Shown here piece by piece: positions 18,227 through 26,881 of a stretch of DNA of 64,000 bases. The stretch spans positions 32,551 through 96,550 of the forward strand of contig NZ_JAKLJA010000029.1 of assembly GCF_022213065.1 (NCBI RefSeq), in the 5' to 3' direction. Position 1 is the first letter of the stretch, and each line of letters begins with the position of its first letter. A program made the position numbers and the translations under genes. The notes under the pieces were generated by a model. That model worked only from the letters and a program-made list of their open reading frames with translations. It was not told where the DNA came from and did not search any database. This DNA is from Paraburkholderia tagetis. GTDB lineage: Bacteria; Pseudomonadota; Gammaproteobacteria; Burkholderiales; Burkholderiaceae.

Positions 18227-18566
18227 CTCATCTTCCCTGGTTAGCAACCACCTGTTGCATAGAGCAAGGATGAGCAAAGTTCGCTCCCATACTGGAAATC
18301 GAGCGAGTCGTTTCGGCCCACGTCGAGATTGAACGAATAGCCCGCGGGCAGCACGAGCCCCACTACGCCCTTGTCGCAGCCGAGCGCCTCAGCTTCGCGA
18401 TCAGGCGCGGCAGCACCGGCTCCGTCGACGACGTTGCCAGGACGATGAGCAACTCTCAGCGAATGGCGCGCGCCAGCCCAGTCAGGCTTGTCGAAGCGAC
18501 TGCCTCCTGCTTGCCGCCCTCCCGTTTTGGGGCGCCACGCAAAACTTGAATCATGTCCGGTACGCC

Positions 18567-19474
18567 TCACGCTTCTGGGCGGAGGTCCCAGGGCGGTACG
18601 CGAAACGCGTCCGACAGGAAGTCGATCAGGCAACGCACTTTTAGCGGCAACTGCTTCCGGCTTGGATAAACTGCGTAGATTCCGAGTTCGATTGAACGAT
18701 ATTCCGGCATCAACCGGATCAGCCGTCCGGCCTTCACGTCCTCGCCAATCATGAAGTCCGGCTGCAGGATGACGCCACCATCGCGCAGCGCGATGGCGCG
18801 GCACGTGTCGCCGTTGTTCGAATACACACGGGCTTCCGTGCGCACAAGCACGTTGCCGTCCGGCCCATGAAAGTGCCACTCATCGCGGCCGGACAAATGC
18901 GTGTAGGCAAGCACACGGTGCGCGGCCAGATCGCGCGGATGGCGCGGCGCTTCCGCGCGAGATAGCCAGGCGAGGCGCACACCACCATCGCGGTCGAGGC
19001 CAGCTTGCGACACACCATCGACGAATCCGGCAGCGTACTGATCCTCACGGCCAGGTCGTAGCCTTCATCGACGAGATCGACAACGCGGTCGTTCAGCGTG
19101 ATGTCGAGGTCGATCTGCGGCCAGGCGGCCATGAAGTCGCCCCACAGCGGGGCAAGATGCGACACGCCGAAGCTGAGCGGGACGTTGACCCGCACCAGCC
19201 CGCCCGGCACCTGGGTGCGCGAGCTCACCTCGGCTTCCGCGTTGTCCATCGCCTCGAGGATTTCGCGCGCCCGCTGGTAGAACAGGCGCCCCTCTTCGGT
19301 CAACGACAGACGGCGCGTCGTCCGGTGCAGGAGTCGCACCCCGATGCGCTGCTCAAGCGATTCGACATAGCGCGACACGGCCGCCTTCGACATACGCAAC
19401 GTATCGACGGCGCCGACGAAGCTGCCCGCGTCGACGACTGCGACGAATACCGCCATTTCCTGACTTCGGTCCAT
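18567..19474 (-). pseudogene. LysR-family transcriptional regulator, frameshifted
   Basis: The N-terminal frame (19474 to about 18960) has a complete LysR HTH (FVAVVDAGSFVGAVDTLRMS and KAAVSRYVESLEQRIGVRLL) and the start of the effector domain up to CASPGYLA. The rest (SRAEAPRHPRDLAAHRVLAY to the end at 18567) is in another frame. A small indel near 18961 causes the switch. It diverges from the hydrolase/DoxX/LLM operon at 19649 and would normally regulate it. The frameshift could be a true mutation or an assembly error; the remaining sequence is well conserved. Confidence 0.8.
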
Positions 19475-19492
19475 CTATTGTCTCGTTTATCG

Positions 19493-19505
19493 GGATTATT
19501 AATCC
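19493..19505. promoter_or_regulatory. Candidate LysR operator between divergent genes
   Basis: GGATT-ATT-AATCC is a short perfect dyad in the gap between the LysR gene and the hydrolase operon. LysR proteins bind dyads of this type in divergent promoters. Pattern only. Confidence 0.3.
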
Positions 19506-19648
19506 ACGGCACCCAAGTTTATCTCCATTGCTGAGATCAATAGAATCTGCCCATCCCATCTCCCGCGGAAAACAAGGCGCAAGTCTGAAGCTCATTGCCA
19601 TCGCGCCGGCCTGGAGCGCGAAGTAACGCTATCGAAGCCTCTCAACTC

Positions 19649-20320
19649 ATGGACATCCTGCACAACGACATCCCCTCAGGTCTCTCGTTCCGCCTGCGCC
19701 CGGCGGCGGGCCAGGCGGCCGCCCGCCTTTTCCTGCTTCACGGCGTGGGCGGGAACGAAACGAACCTGATGCCGCTCGCGCAAGCGCTCGACTCTCGCCT
19801 CGAACTCGTCTTCGTACGCGGACCGCTCTCGCTCGGCCCGGGACAGCACGCCTGGTTCCATGTCCGCTTCAGCGCACAAGGTCCCGTCATCAACGCCGGG
19901 CAGGCAGACGAGAGCCGCACGCGTCTGCGCGAACTGGTGCGCTCGCTGGCGCGCGCCGACGCCCCCGTGGCACGGCCTGCCGTGATGGCCGGCTTCAGCC
20001 AGGGCGGCATCCTCAGCGCGAGCGTCGCGTTGTCCGCGCCCGAAGACGTGTCGCGCTTCGCGATCCTGAGCGGCCGCATTCTGCCCGAGATCGAGCCGCA
20101 TCTCGCGTCGCCGGACAGGCTCGCCCAGGTCTCGGCGTTCATCGCGCACGGCCAGCACGACGACAAACTGCCCGTGAGCTTTGCCGGGCATGCCGATAAC
20201 TGGCTCACCCGCCTCGGCGTCGTGCACGACACGCGCCTGTACCCGGTCGGCCATACGCTCAGCGCCGACATCGCGAGTGACTTCTCGAGCTGGATTCACC
20301 AGCAGATCAATCTGGACTAA
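19649..20320 (+). CDS. Alpha/beta-hydrolase, phospholipase/carboxylesterase family
   Basis: The 223-residue cytoplasmic enzyme has oxyanion motif LHGVGGNE (near residue 30), nucleophile elbow GFSQGG and a late Asp/His pair (HGQHDDK, VGHTL). The layout matches the YtpE/carboxylesterase type rather than secreted lipases. It starts a three-gene unit with DoxX (17 bp gap) and an LLM oxidoreductase (24 bp gap), a grouping known in proteobacteria beside LysR regulators and associated with quinone or electrophile stress. Substrate unknown. Confidence 0.85.
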   Translation: MDILHNDIPSGLSFRLRPAAGQAAARLFLLHGVGGNETNLMPLAQALDSRLELVFVRGPLSLGPGQHAWFHVRFSAQGPVINAGQADESRTRLRELVRSLARADAPVARPAVMAGFSQGGILSASVALSAPEDVSRFAILSGRILPEIEPHLASPDRLAQVSAFIAHGQHDDKLPVSFAGHADNWLTRLGVVHDTRLYPVGHTLSADIASDFSSWIHQQINLD

Positions 20321-20337
20321 CCCAACCGGAGCCCATC

Positions 20338-20742
20338 ATGACCAATACCCGCACCGCCCCGTATGCCGCTCTCCTTCTGCGCCTCGCGCTCGGCCTCATG
20401 TTCGTCGCGCACGGCCTGACCAAGCTGCTCGTCTTCACGCCGGCCGGCACCGCGAAATTCTTCGAGTCCGTGGGCTTTGCCGGCTGGTTCGCCTGGCCCA
20501 TCATTGCCTTCGAGATTGTTGGCGGCGTGCTGTTACTGACGGGCGTGTACGCGCGTGCCATTGCCGCGGTTGCCGCGATCGAGCTGTTCATGGCCTCGAC
20601 GGTCCACTTCGGCAACGGGTGGATGTTCACCAGCGCGAACGGCGGCTGGGAGTACCCGGTTTTCCTCGCGGTCGCTGCAGCTGTCCTGGCGCTGCTCGGT
20701 GACGGCGCGTTCGCGCTCAAGCCGACGCTGCGCAACGCATGA
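20338..20742 (+). CDS. DoxX-family membrane protein
   Basis: The 134-residue product has four membrane segments and the DoxX signature LRLALGLMFVAHGLTKL followed by FFESVGFAGW and FEIVGGVLLLTG. The ATG follows CGGAGCCC. DoxX proteins occur in oxidoreductase operons and have been linked to redox or thiol stress; the exact role is unclear. It is the middle gene of the hydrolase-DoxX-LLM unit. Confidence 0.9.
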   Translation: MTNTRTAPYAALLLRLALGLMFVAHGLTKLLVFTPAGTAKFFESVGFAGWFAWPIIAFEIVGGVLLLTGVYARAIAAVAAIELFMASTVHFGNGWMFTSANGGWEYPVFLAVAAAVLALLGDGAFALKPTLRNA

Positions 20743-20766
20743 CGCGCCTTGCCCGGGACTGATGCC

Positions 20767-21825
20767 ATGGAATTCGGCATTTACACGTTCGGCGATCTCG
20801 CGACCGGGGCGTCCGGCGCCACCGGAGCGCAACGACGCATCGAAGCCATCATCGCGGCCGCGAAAGTCGCCGATGAGGCCGGCATCGACGTGTTCGGCGT
20901 CGGCGAGCACCACCGCGCGGACTTCGCCGTTTCCTCGCCGTCCGTCGTATTGGGCGCGATTGCCGCCGTGACCCGTCGCATGCGGTTGACGAGCGCGGTC
21001 AGCATCCTGAGCTCCGAGGATCCCGTTCGCCTCTATCAGCAGTTCTCGACGCTCGACCTGATCTCGGGCGGACGTGCGGAGCTGCTCGTCGGGCGAGGCG
21101 CATACGTCGAATCGTTTCCGCTTTTCGGCTATGCGCTTGCGGACTACGAGGCGCTGTTCGAAGAGAAGCTTGCGTTGCTCACGGCAATCAACGAGCAAGC
21201 GCGCGTCACGTGGTCGGGACGCCATCGCGCGGGCCTCACCGACGCCGCGATCATGCCGAGGCCGGTGCGCGGGCGTCTTCCGATCTGGCTGGCAGCGGGC
21301 GGCACGCCGTCGAGTGCCATTCGCGCCGGCCGCGCCGGTCTGCCGCTGAACCTCGCCAACATCAGCGGATCGCCGGAGCAGTTCGCGCCCTTCATCGATC
21401 TGTATCGCCAGACCGGCCTCGCTGCGGGGCACCCGGCCGGGCATCTGCACGTGGCCATTTCCGGTCATTTCCACGTGCAGCGCGATGGCGCCCGCGCGCG
21501 CGACGACTTCTTTCCCCACTACCGCCGCTACATTGCGAACAACCTGCCGCGCGGCCACCTTGAAATGTCGCGTCGGGACTTCGAATCCCTGGCTTCGCCT
21601 CGTGGCGCGCTATTCGTCGGTAGCGTCAATGAGATCGTCGACAAGATTCTCTTCGAATACGAGCTATTCGGGCACCAGCGTTACATGGCCCAGATGGATA
21701 TCGGCGGACTGCCATTCGACAAGGTCCGGCAATCGATCGAGCTGTTCGCTACCGAGGTCATACCTGCAGTGCGCCGTGCGATCACACGAAGCGCAGTTCG
21801 GGAATCATCGTCCTCGTCCCTTTAG
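20767..21825 (+). CDS. LLM-class flavin-dependent oxidoreductase
   Basis: The 352-residue luciferase-like monooxygenase has the typical start MEFGIYTFGD, the block VFGVGEHHRADFAVSSP and the FMN-binding pattern VSILSSEDPVRLYQQFSTLD. The ATG at 20767 is chosen because it begins the conserved strand; 20749 is possible. These F420- or FMN-dependent enzymes oxidise varied organics; the substrate is not predictable. It ends the hydrolase/DoxX operon, and an intrinsic terminator follows. Confidence 0.88.
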   Translation: MEFGIYTFGDLATGASGATGAQRRIEAIIAAAKVADEAGIDVFGVGEHHRADFAVSSPSVVLGAIAAVTRRMRLTSAVSILSSEDPVRLYQQFSTLDLISGGRAELLVGRGAYVESFPLFGYALADYEALFEEKLALLTAINEQARVTWSGRHRAGLTDAAIMPRPVRGRLPIWLAAGGTPSSAIRAGRAGLPLNLANISGSPEQFAPFIDLYRQTGLAAGHPAGHLHVAISGHFHVQRDGARARDDFFPHYRRYIANNLPRGHLEMSRRDFESLASPRGALFVGSVNEIVDKILFEYELFGHQRYMAQMDIGGLPFDKVRQSIELFATEVIPAVRRAITRSAVRESSSSSL

Positions 21826-21882
21826 CGTACCGCTCTCCTGAAGGTTTTTCTCCACGCACTGCGCACCTCGCAGGCGTGTTTC

Positions 21883-21915
21883 GGGGGAGGCCTGTCCGGG
21901 CCTCTCCTTCTTTTT
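21883..21915 (+). terminator. Rho-independent terminator after the LLM operon
   Basis: GAGGCC-TGTCCG-GGCCTC forms a perfect 6-bp stem, extended by G.U pairs and followed by a T-rich tail (TTCTTTTTC). Confidence 0.6.
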
Positions 21916-21941
21916 CTGACGCCTTCCAGGAGCGAGGCGCG

Positions 21942-22055
21942 TGGGTCTGCGCATGGATTGCCAGGAGGCACCACAGCCGGATGGGTGGCGAGATTCATGT
22001 CGAGTGCCGCCCTGGTCGCGGCAGCACTTTCTCGTTCGCACCGGACGTCCCGATA
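21942..22055 (+). pseudogene. Histidine-kinase ATPase C-terminus remnant
   Basis: A short frame reads IARRHHSRMGGEIHVECRPG and RGSTFSFA. This resembles the end of a HATPase_c domain (GLGLAI-xx-IVxxxGGxIxVxSxPGxGSTF). The upstream G1/G2 boxes are degenerate and the rest of the kinase is missing. It may be the scar of the kinase once paired with a regulator in this region. Confidence 0.5.
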
Positions 22056-22139
22056 TCACCTTACGAAGTATCCCCAGGCGCACGAACGACCGCGGCGATA
22101 TAGGATCGACACCAGTGTTTTGATTGTCGAGATGGTGTG

Positions 22140-22565
22140 ATGCGTCCCCGCTATGCAACTACGAAAGACGTCCCCGAGGTCGAGGACCTGCTGCGTACCT
22201 GCCAATTGCCGATCGAGGGCGTCCGCGAACACATCAATCGCTATCTGGTGTCCAGGGACAGCGGCGGCATTATTGGATGCGCCGGCCTGGAGCAATATGG
22301 CAAGGTCGGGTTACTTCGATGCATCGCCGTCGCACGACGCGCGCGGTTCGCGGGGCTCGACGACTTCATCCTTTCGCTGCTCGTCGCCGATGCGCGCGAG
22401 CGCGGGATCGAGTCACTGGTCGTCCACTCCACAGGCGCCGAACGCTATTTCGAGCAGATCGGATTTACGGCAGCCGAGACATCGGAGTTGCCTGACGATC
22501 TGCGCCGTTCACTAGAACGCACGTCGCCTCGTGCCGCGCTCGACATCATGCAGGTTGCGTTGTAG
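22140..22565 (+). CDS. GNAT acetyltransferase, ArsN2-like
   Basis: The 141-residue GNAT protein contains VEDLLRTCQLPIEGVREHIN, IIGCAGLEQYGKVGLLRCIAV and RARFAGLDDFILSLLVADAR. This is the order found in ArsN2-type acetyltransferases associated with arsenic resistance operons. The acetyl-CoA loop is atypical: A-RARFAGLDD replaces the usual Q/RxxGxG/A. No other ars genes are nearby, so the substrate is uncertain. GTG at 22137 is an alternative start one codon upstream. Confidence 0.75.
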   Translation: MRPRYATTKDVPEVEDLLRTCQLPIEGVREHINRYLVSRDSGGIIGCAGLEQYGKVGLLRCIAVARRARFAGLDDFILSLLVADARERGIESLVVHSTGAERYFEQIGFTAAETSELPDDLRRSLERTSPRAALDIMQVAL

Positions 22566-22727
22566 TAGCCATTCATGTGCATAGGCAGTCAGCACGTTCG
22601 AATTGTTTGTAGAAACGAAATGCAATATCCCCTGCGCCCGCATCCGCATCGTTTCGCGAATACACGTGGTAACTAATGCGTGTCGTCGGGCAACGATATT
22701 GAGCCGAATGCAATCCACGGTCATGCA

Positions 22728-23171
22728 ATGAAAAAGCTCCTTCTCGTCCCTCTGATTTCCGCAGTCGTAATGGGTGGCGGAATTTTCGCAACGTCGGCGT
22801 TCGGACGCACGCTCGATGAACAGTTCGCCTGCAAATCCAATGCACACTCGTTCATTGCCAACCTCATCAATGATCAGTCGATTGACCCCACCCCGATTCA
22901 CGTCGAGGCGGACTCGGTCAATGCGTTTCGTCCCAGTCATGCGACGGATCTCACTGCTTACGGATTGCGGGTTCGCGCAGTGTTTGGATACCAGCCGGGT
23001 GACCCATTCTTCAAACCCGGAAATGGCAAGACTTCCTCGGGTCCAGTCTACGGAGCGGTGGTATTCGGTTCGACCGACTCTGTCGAAGCCCTCGTGCGAA
23101 AAGCTGGCGGTCATGCAGAAATTCACCAGGTCATACCGCTGATACTATCGGCAATTGTCTGCGAGGCGTGA
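22728..23171 (+). CDS. Secreted hypothetical protein
   Basis: The 147-residue product has a signal peptide (MKKLLLVPLISAVVMGGG, cut near SAFG). The mature part has one Cys near the start (FACKSNAHSF), a conserved-looking FIANLINDQSID segment, a Gly-rich middle (GYQPGDPFFKPGNGK) and a second Cys near the end. The two Cys may form a disulfide. A 34-nt stretch of this gene recurs exactly at 36635-36668, so a decayed paralogue exists. Function unknown. Confidence 0.65.
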   Translation: MKKLLLVPLISAVVMGGGIFATSAFGRTLDEQFACKSNAHSFIANLINDQSIDPTPIHVEADSVNAFRPSHATDLTAYGLRVRAVFGYQPGDPFFKPGNGKTSSGPVYGAVVFGSTDSVEALVRKAGGHAEIHQVIPLILSAIVCEA

Positions 23172-23192
23172 CGTGCATTTCGCATTGCTGCT

Positions 23193-24377
23193 TCATTCAA
23201 TGGCTTCATACGGCAAACCAACGTAGTTTTCCGCGATCGTCTTGAGCCCGGCTTCCGAAGTCGTGTAGTAGTCGTAGTCGGTACGCTGCATGCGCTTGTC
23301 GAAGGCGTCGCGCTCCGAAAACTCGTGCAGGAGGTTCGTCATGAACCACGAGAAACGCTCTGCCTTCCACACCCGGCGCAGCGCGCTCTGCGAATACTTT
23401 GCCAGTAGATCGGTGCGGCCGTCGCGGTAGACGCGATTCAGAATCCGATATAGCGTGCTCACGTCGCTTGCGGCGAGATTCAGTCCCTTCGCGCCGGTCG
23501 GCGGCACGATATGCGCCGCGTCGCCCACGAGGAACAGCTTGCCATACTGCATCGGCTCAACCACATAGCTGCGCAGCGGCGTAATGCTCTTCTCGAGCGA
23601 GGGACCCGTGACGACCTTCTCGGCCACGTCCTGTGGCAGCCGCGTTTTCAACTCTTCCCAGAAGCGTTCGTCGGACCAGTCTTCGACCTTCTCCGTCAAG
23701 GGCACTTGCAGGTAGTAACGGCTGCGAGTCGTCGAACGCTGGCTGCAGAGCACAAAGCCGCGTTCGTGGTGCGCATAAATCAGTTCGTGATTGACAGGCG
23801 GGGTATCGGACAGCATGCCGAGCCAGCCAAACGGATAGACGCGCTCGTAGTGCGTGAGCACCTCCTCAGGGATCGTCTTGCGCGAAACGCCATGAAAGCC
23901 ATCGCAGCCCGCAATGTAATCGCAGTCCAGACGGTATATCTCGCCGCGCTTTTCAAATGTGACGTAGGGCGCTTCGCTTTTTACGTCATGCAGTTGAACG
24001 TTGGCTGCTTCGTAAATCGTGGTCGCGCCGCTGACCTCGCGCGCCGCCATCAAATCGCGCGTCACTTCGGTCTGGCCATACACCAGCACCGACGCGCCAC
24101 CCGTGAGCTTTTTCAGGTCGATCCGGTCACGTCGCCCACCGAACACCAGTTCGATGCCGTCGTGAATCAACCCTTGCGCATCCATACGCTCGCTCACGCC
24201 CGCTTCGCGCAACAGGTCGACCATGCCCTGCTCGAACACGCCCGCACGGATTCGGCCAAGTACGTATTCGCCGCTTTGGCGTTCAAGAATGACGTTGTCG
24301 ATGCCAGCCTTGTGCAGCAACTGCCCCAAAAGCAGGCCGGATGGCCCCGCGCCGATGATCGCTACTTTGGTCTTCAT
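23193..24377 (-). CDS. pobA: 4-Hydroxybenzoate 3-monooxygenase
   Basis: The 394-residue flavoprotein has the FAD Rossmann motif GAGPSGLLLG (8-17), the DG motif GCDGFHGVSR and the GD motif GDAAHIVPPTGAKGLNLAASD split across the FAD ribityl site. Length and motif order are those of PobA, which converts 4-hydroxybenzoate to protocatechuate with NADPH and O2. The start at 24377 has GGGAGA upstream. It is divergent from an AraC regulator at 24560, the standard pobA-pobR arrangement in many proteobacteria. Protocatechuate would then enter the beta-ketoadipate pathway, whose genes are not in this window. Confidence 0.95.
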   Translation of the reverse strand: MKTKVAIIGAGPSGLLLGQLLHKAGIDNVILERQSGEYVLGRIRAGVFEQGMVDLLREAGVSERMDAQGLIHDGIELVFGGRRDRIDLKKLTGGASVLVYGQTEVTRDLMAAREVSGATTIYEAANVQLHDVKSEAPYVTFEKRGEIYRLDCDYIAGCDGFHGVSRKTIPEEVLTHYERVYPFGWLGMLSDTPPVNHELIYAHHERGFVLCSQRSTTRSRYYLQVPLTEKVEDWSDERFWEELKTRLPQDVAEKVVTGPSLEKSITPLRSYVVEPMQYGKLFLVGDAAHIVPPTGAKGLNLAASDVSTLYRILNRVYRDGRTDLLAKYSQSALRRVWKAERFSWFMTNLLHEFSERDAFDKRMQRTDYDYYTTSEAGLKTIAENYVGLPYEAIE

Positions 24378-24511
24378 GACCGATGTCTCCCATATTCCTC
24401 TACACTGCGGCTTCTGCTTTGCTCTACGAGCCCCAATAATTAATGCCGCGGTTGAATTGCATTTTTCTAGAAATATGCAGCGCTGATAAGGCAATTTTTT
24501 CGATTAAAATT

Positions 24512-24528
24512 GGACTTTTAAAAAGTCC
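24512..24528. promoter_or_regulatory. Inverted repeat in the pobA-pobR intergenic region
   Basis: GGACTTTT-AAAAAGTCC is a nearly perfect dyad located 32 bp before the AraC start and about 135 bp before the pobA start. It is a candidate operator for the PobR-like regulator or an AT-rich promoter element. Pattern only. Confidence 0.4.
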
Positions 24529-24559
24529 CAACCGGTCCCGATAATTCAGTGATGAACCC

Positions 24560-25432
24560 ATGAAGCATCCGGCGCAGCACGACATTCCCGTCTTCAAGTT
24601 ATACGGCGAAGGGCCTGACTGGAGCACGCTCGATTTGCTGCACTGCGAGTCGATACCGGAGCGAAGCAGCTTGCACGACTGGGAAATCAGGCGACACACG
24701 CACGCCGACCTCGCGCAACTCCTGTACGTCCAGAAAGGCGTTGCACTGATCGAAATCGAGGGCGAGAAGACCCGGATAGACACGCCATCAGTCCAGGTCG
24801 TCCCGCCTATGTGCGTACATGGTTTCCAGTTTTCTCCGGAGGTCGACGGTTACGTGATTACGATCGCTGCGCCCCTGATGAACTGGCTTCAGCAGCAAAT
24901 CGATGCACCCCGCCGCGTGCTGGAGCATCCAGGCTGCTATTCGGTTGGCAACGATCGGCCTTACGTGAACACCTTGTGCAGCCACCTGAATCAGGAGTAC
25001 GGCCCGCCTGCGCCTTCAAGGGACCTGCTGCTTCGGTCGCTCGTGAGCGCGCTCGTCGTATGGGTCAGTCGTCAGGATCAACAAGGCAAGGAAAGGGACG
25101 AACCTCAAGATCGCGGTCATGCCCACCTGAAAGCGTTCTCCGGCCTGATCGAAAAACACTACCGCGAACATTTTCCAATCAGCCGCTACGCTGAACGCCT
25201 GGGCGTAACGCCGGTGTATTTGAATATGGTTTGCCAGCGAATAGCGGGTAAAAGCGCCCTCGCCCTCGTCCATCAGCGATTGCTGCTCGAGGCGAAGCGC
25301 AGTCTCACCTACACCGCACTCAATATCAATCAGATATCCGATTTTTTGGGCTTCACGGAGCCGGCATATTTCACGCGGTTCTTCAAGCGATTCACTGGCA
25401 TGACGCCAAACGCTTTTCGCCAGCGAAAATGA
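24560..25432 (+). CDS. pobR: AraC-family regulator, probable PobR
   Basis: The 290-residue protein has an N-terminal cupin-like effector domain (WEIRRHTHADLAQLLYVQKG, IEIEGEKTRID) and a C-terminal AraC double HTH (ISRYAERLGVTPVYLNMVCQ; ISDFLGFTEPAYFTRFFKRF). AraC-type PobR activates pobA in response to 4-hydroxybenzoate in several genera. Divergence from pobA supports the name; alternative effectors are possible. No second gene follows in the operon. Confidence 0.85.
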   Translation: MKHPAQHDIPVFKLYGEGPDWSTLDLLHCESIPERSSLHDWEIRRHTHADLAQLLYVQKGVALIEIEGEKTRIDTPSVQVVPPMCVHGFQFSPEVDGYVITIAAPLMNWLQQQIDAPRRVLEHPGCYSVGNDRPYVNTLCSHLNQEYGPPAPSRDLLLRSLVSALVVWVSRQDQQGKERDEPQDRGHAHLKAFSGLIEKHYREHFPISRYAERLGVTPVYLNMVCQRIAGKSALALVHQRLLLEAKRSLTYTALNINQISDFLGFTEPAYFTRFFKRFTGMTPNAFRQRK

Positions 25433-25632
25433 TTTCATTGTTGCCATCATCAGGCTGCTGCACGGCAAGACCGCCCACGGGTTCTGTCGCACTGACGCGA
25501 TCCGGTAGACCCTGTCGCACCGAAGCAGGCTTGGTCGCTGGAAAATTGACAGTGCCTGAACGTAGTCTTCAACCGGGGCAGTCCACGGCCGTTCGCCTGG
25601 TGCAGGAGTCGGCTTGTGCGTGCAGCGATGCC
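25433..25632. other. Convergent gap, nothing recognised
   Basis: Two hundred bases lie between the regulator and the porin gene, which converge. No ORF or clear terminator hairpin was seen. Confidence 0.4.
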
Positions 25633-26808
25633 TCAGAACCTGTGGCGAATCGCGGCGCGCACAAGTACCTGGCGGCTGTTCGACGAGTCGCCGGCGTTGC
25701 CGATGTTGGCCACCGCAGGCGCCCCCGTGGACGACGTACCCGCTGCGATCTGGTACGCGCCCTGGGCGTAGAGATCGGTTCGCTTCGAAAGAAAGTAATC
25801 GGCCATCACGCTGAACTGGTTGAAATGCTGATTACCGACGTTTGCGCCATCCGACGTGCGGACATTGTTGCCCTTCGCGTAATCGTAGGCCGCGCCCAGA
25901 CTGAATGCCGGCGTGACCGACCACTTGACGCCCGCATCGACGTTATTGAACTTCGCACTCGCACCGCCCAGTGCCGCGATATTGCCGTACTCGATGTTCG
26001 AATACGACGCGCCGATCTGCACCGGCCCAACTGTGTACAGCGCGCCCGCTATCGCAACCTGATACGAACTCGCACTCGCATAAGCCTTGTTCAGGATGCC
26101 AGTCAACTGCGTTCCGCTGCCGTTGCTCGTGAAGAAACCCTGGCTCGCGGTGGGGGCGGTCGGATTCTTGAAGTAGAGGTAAGCGGCCCCCAGGGTCACA
26201 ACGCCGTTGGAGTACGCCGCTCCGGCCGAATAGCCGCCGTTGCCGCTGAAATTACCGGGTTGGCCGCCCACGCTCCACGTGGCGCCAAACGTGAGTCCGT
26301 TGATGTTGGGGCTCGCGTAGCGAATCGCGTTGTTGGTGCGCAACGAGTTCGCGGTGTTGTCGAAGTCGCCCGGATGCTGGAAAATTTCGCCCGCCAGATA
26401 GCCCTGGATCGTGACCGCTTGTGCATAGTTGACGACCGAATCGTACTGCCGCCCTAGCATGAGGTCACCAAAGCGCCGGTTGCTCAAACCAACGGCCGCC
26501 TGGCGTCCGAACTGGAGTCCCCCTTGCCCTGCGCCACCCGTATTCAGGTTCACGCCGGATTCGAGCGTGAAGATGGCACGCGTGCCGCCCCCCAGGTCTT
26601 CGGCACCCTTCATGCCCCAGCGGCTGCCGTACATGCCGTTGAGCGAGTCGAGGTACCACTTGTGCGCGCCCTTCGACGGCGCGGTGGCGACGTTGCTGTT
26701 GAACATGATGCCTTCGTCCAGCACACCGTACAGCGTAAGACTGCTTTGCGCCCAGACCGATGCACCGTACAGGCAAAGCGGGGCCAATGCGAGAAGCTTC
26801 TTTTTCAT
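25633..26808 (-). CDS. Outer-membrane porin, Gram-negative OmpC/Omp32 type
   Basis: The 391-residue product has a signal peptide (MKKKLLALAPLCLYGASVWA-Q), first strand SSLTLYGVLDEGI, a loop-3 region with GGLQFGRQAAVGLS and LGRQYDS, and a C-terminal strand ending VRAAIRHRF with terminal Phe. This is the trimeric 16-strand porin type abundant in Burkholderia. ATG 26808 is preferred over the TTG two codons earlier. It is 73 bp downstream of the AAHS transporter and is probably its operon partner, allowing the substrate through the outer membrane. Confidence 0.92.
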   Translation of the reverse strand: MKKKLLALAPLCLYGASVWAQSSLTLYGVLDEGIMFNSNVATAPSKGAHKWYLDSLNGMYGSRWGMKGAEDLGGGTRAIFTLESGVNLNTGGAGQGGLQFGRQAAVGLSNRRFGDLMLGRQYDSVVNYAQAVTIQGYLAGEIFQHPGDFDNTANSLRTNNAIRYASPNINGLTFGATWSVGGQPGNFSGNGGYSAGAAYSNGVVTLGAAYLYFKNPTAPTASQGFFTSNGSGTQLTGILNKAYASASSYQVAIAGALYTVGPVQIGASYSNIEYGNIAALGGASAKFNNVDAGVKWSVTPAFSLGAAYDYAKGNNVRTSDGANVGNQHFNQFSVMADYFLSKRTDLYAQGAYQIAAGTSSTGAPAVANIGNAGDSSNSRQVLVRAAIRHRF

Positions 26809-26881
26809 CTTCAATTTTCCAAATCTGGATTATTTATTTGTATATCTAATCAACTGAATGCCAATTCACGAAAAAAATGAC

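Noticed and set aside
18278..18566. Second LysR N-terminus on the plus strand (HYALVAAERLSFA)
   Set aside because: Only about a dozen residues resemble a LysR start and the HTH does not continue in any frame.
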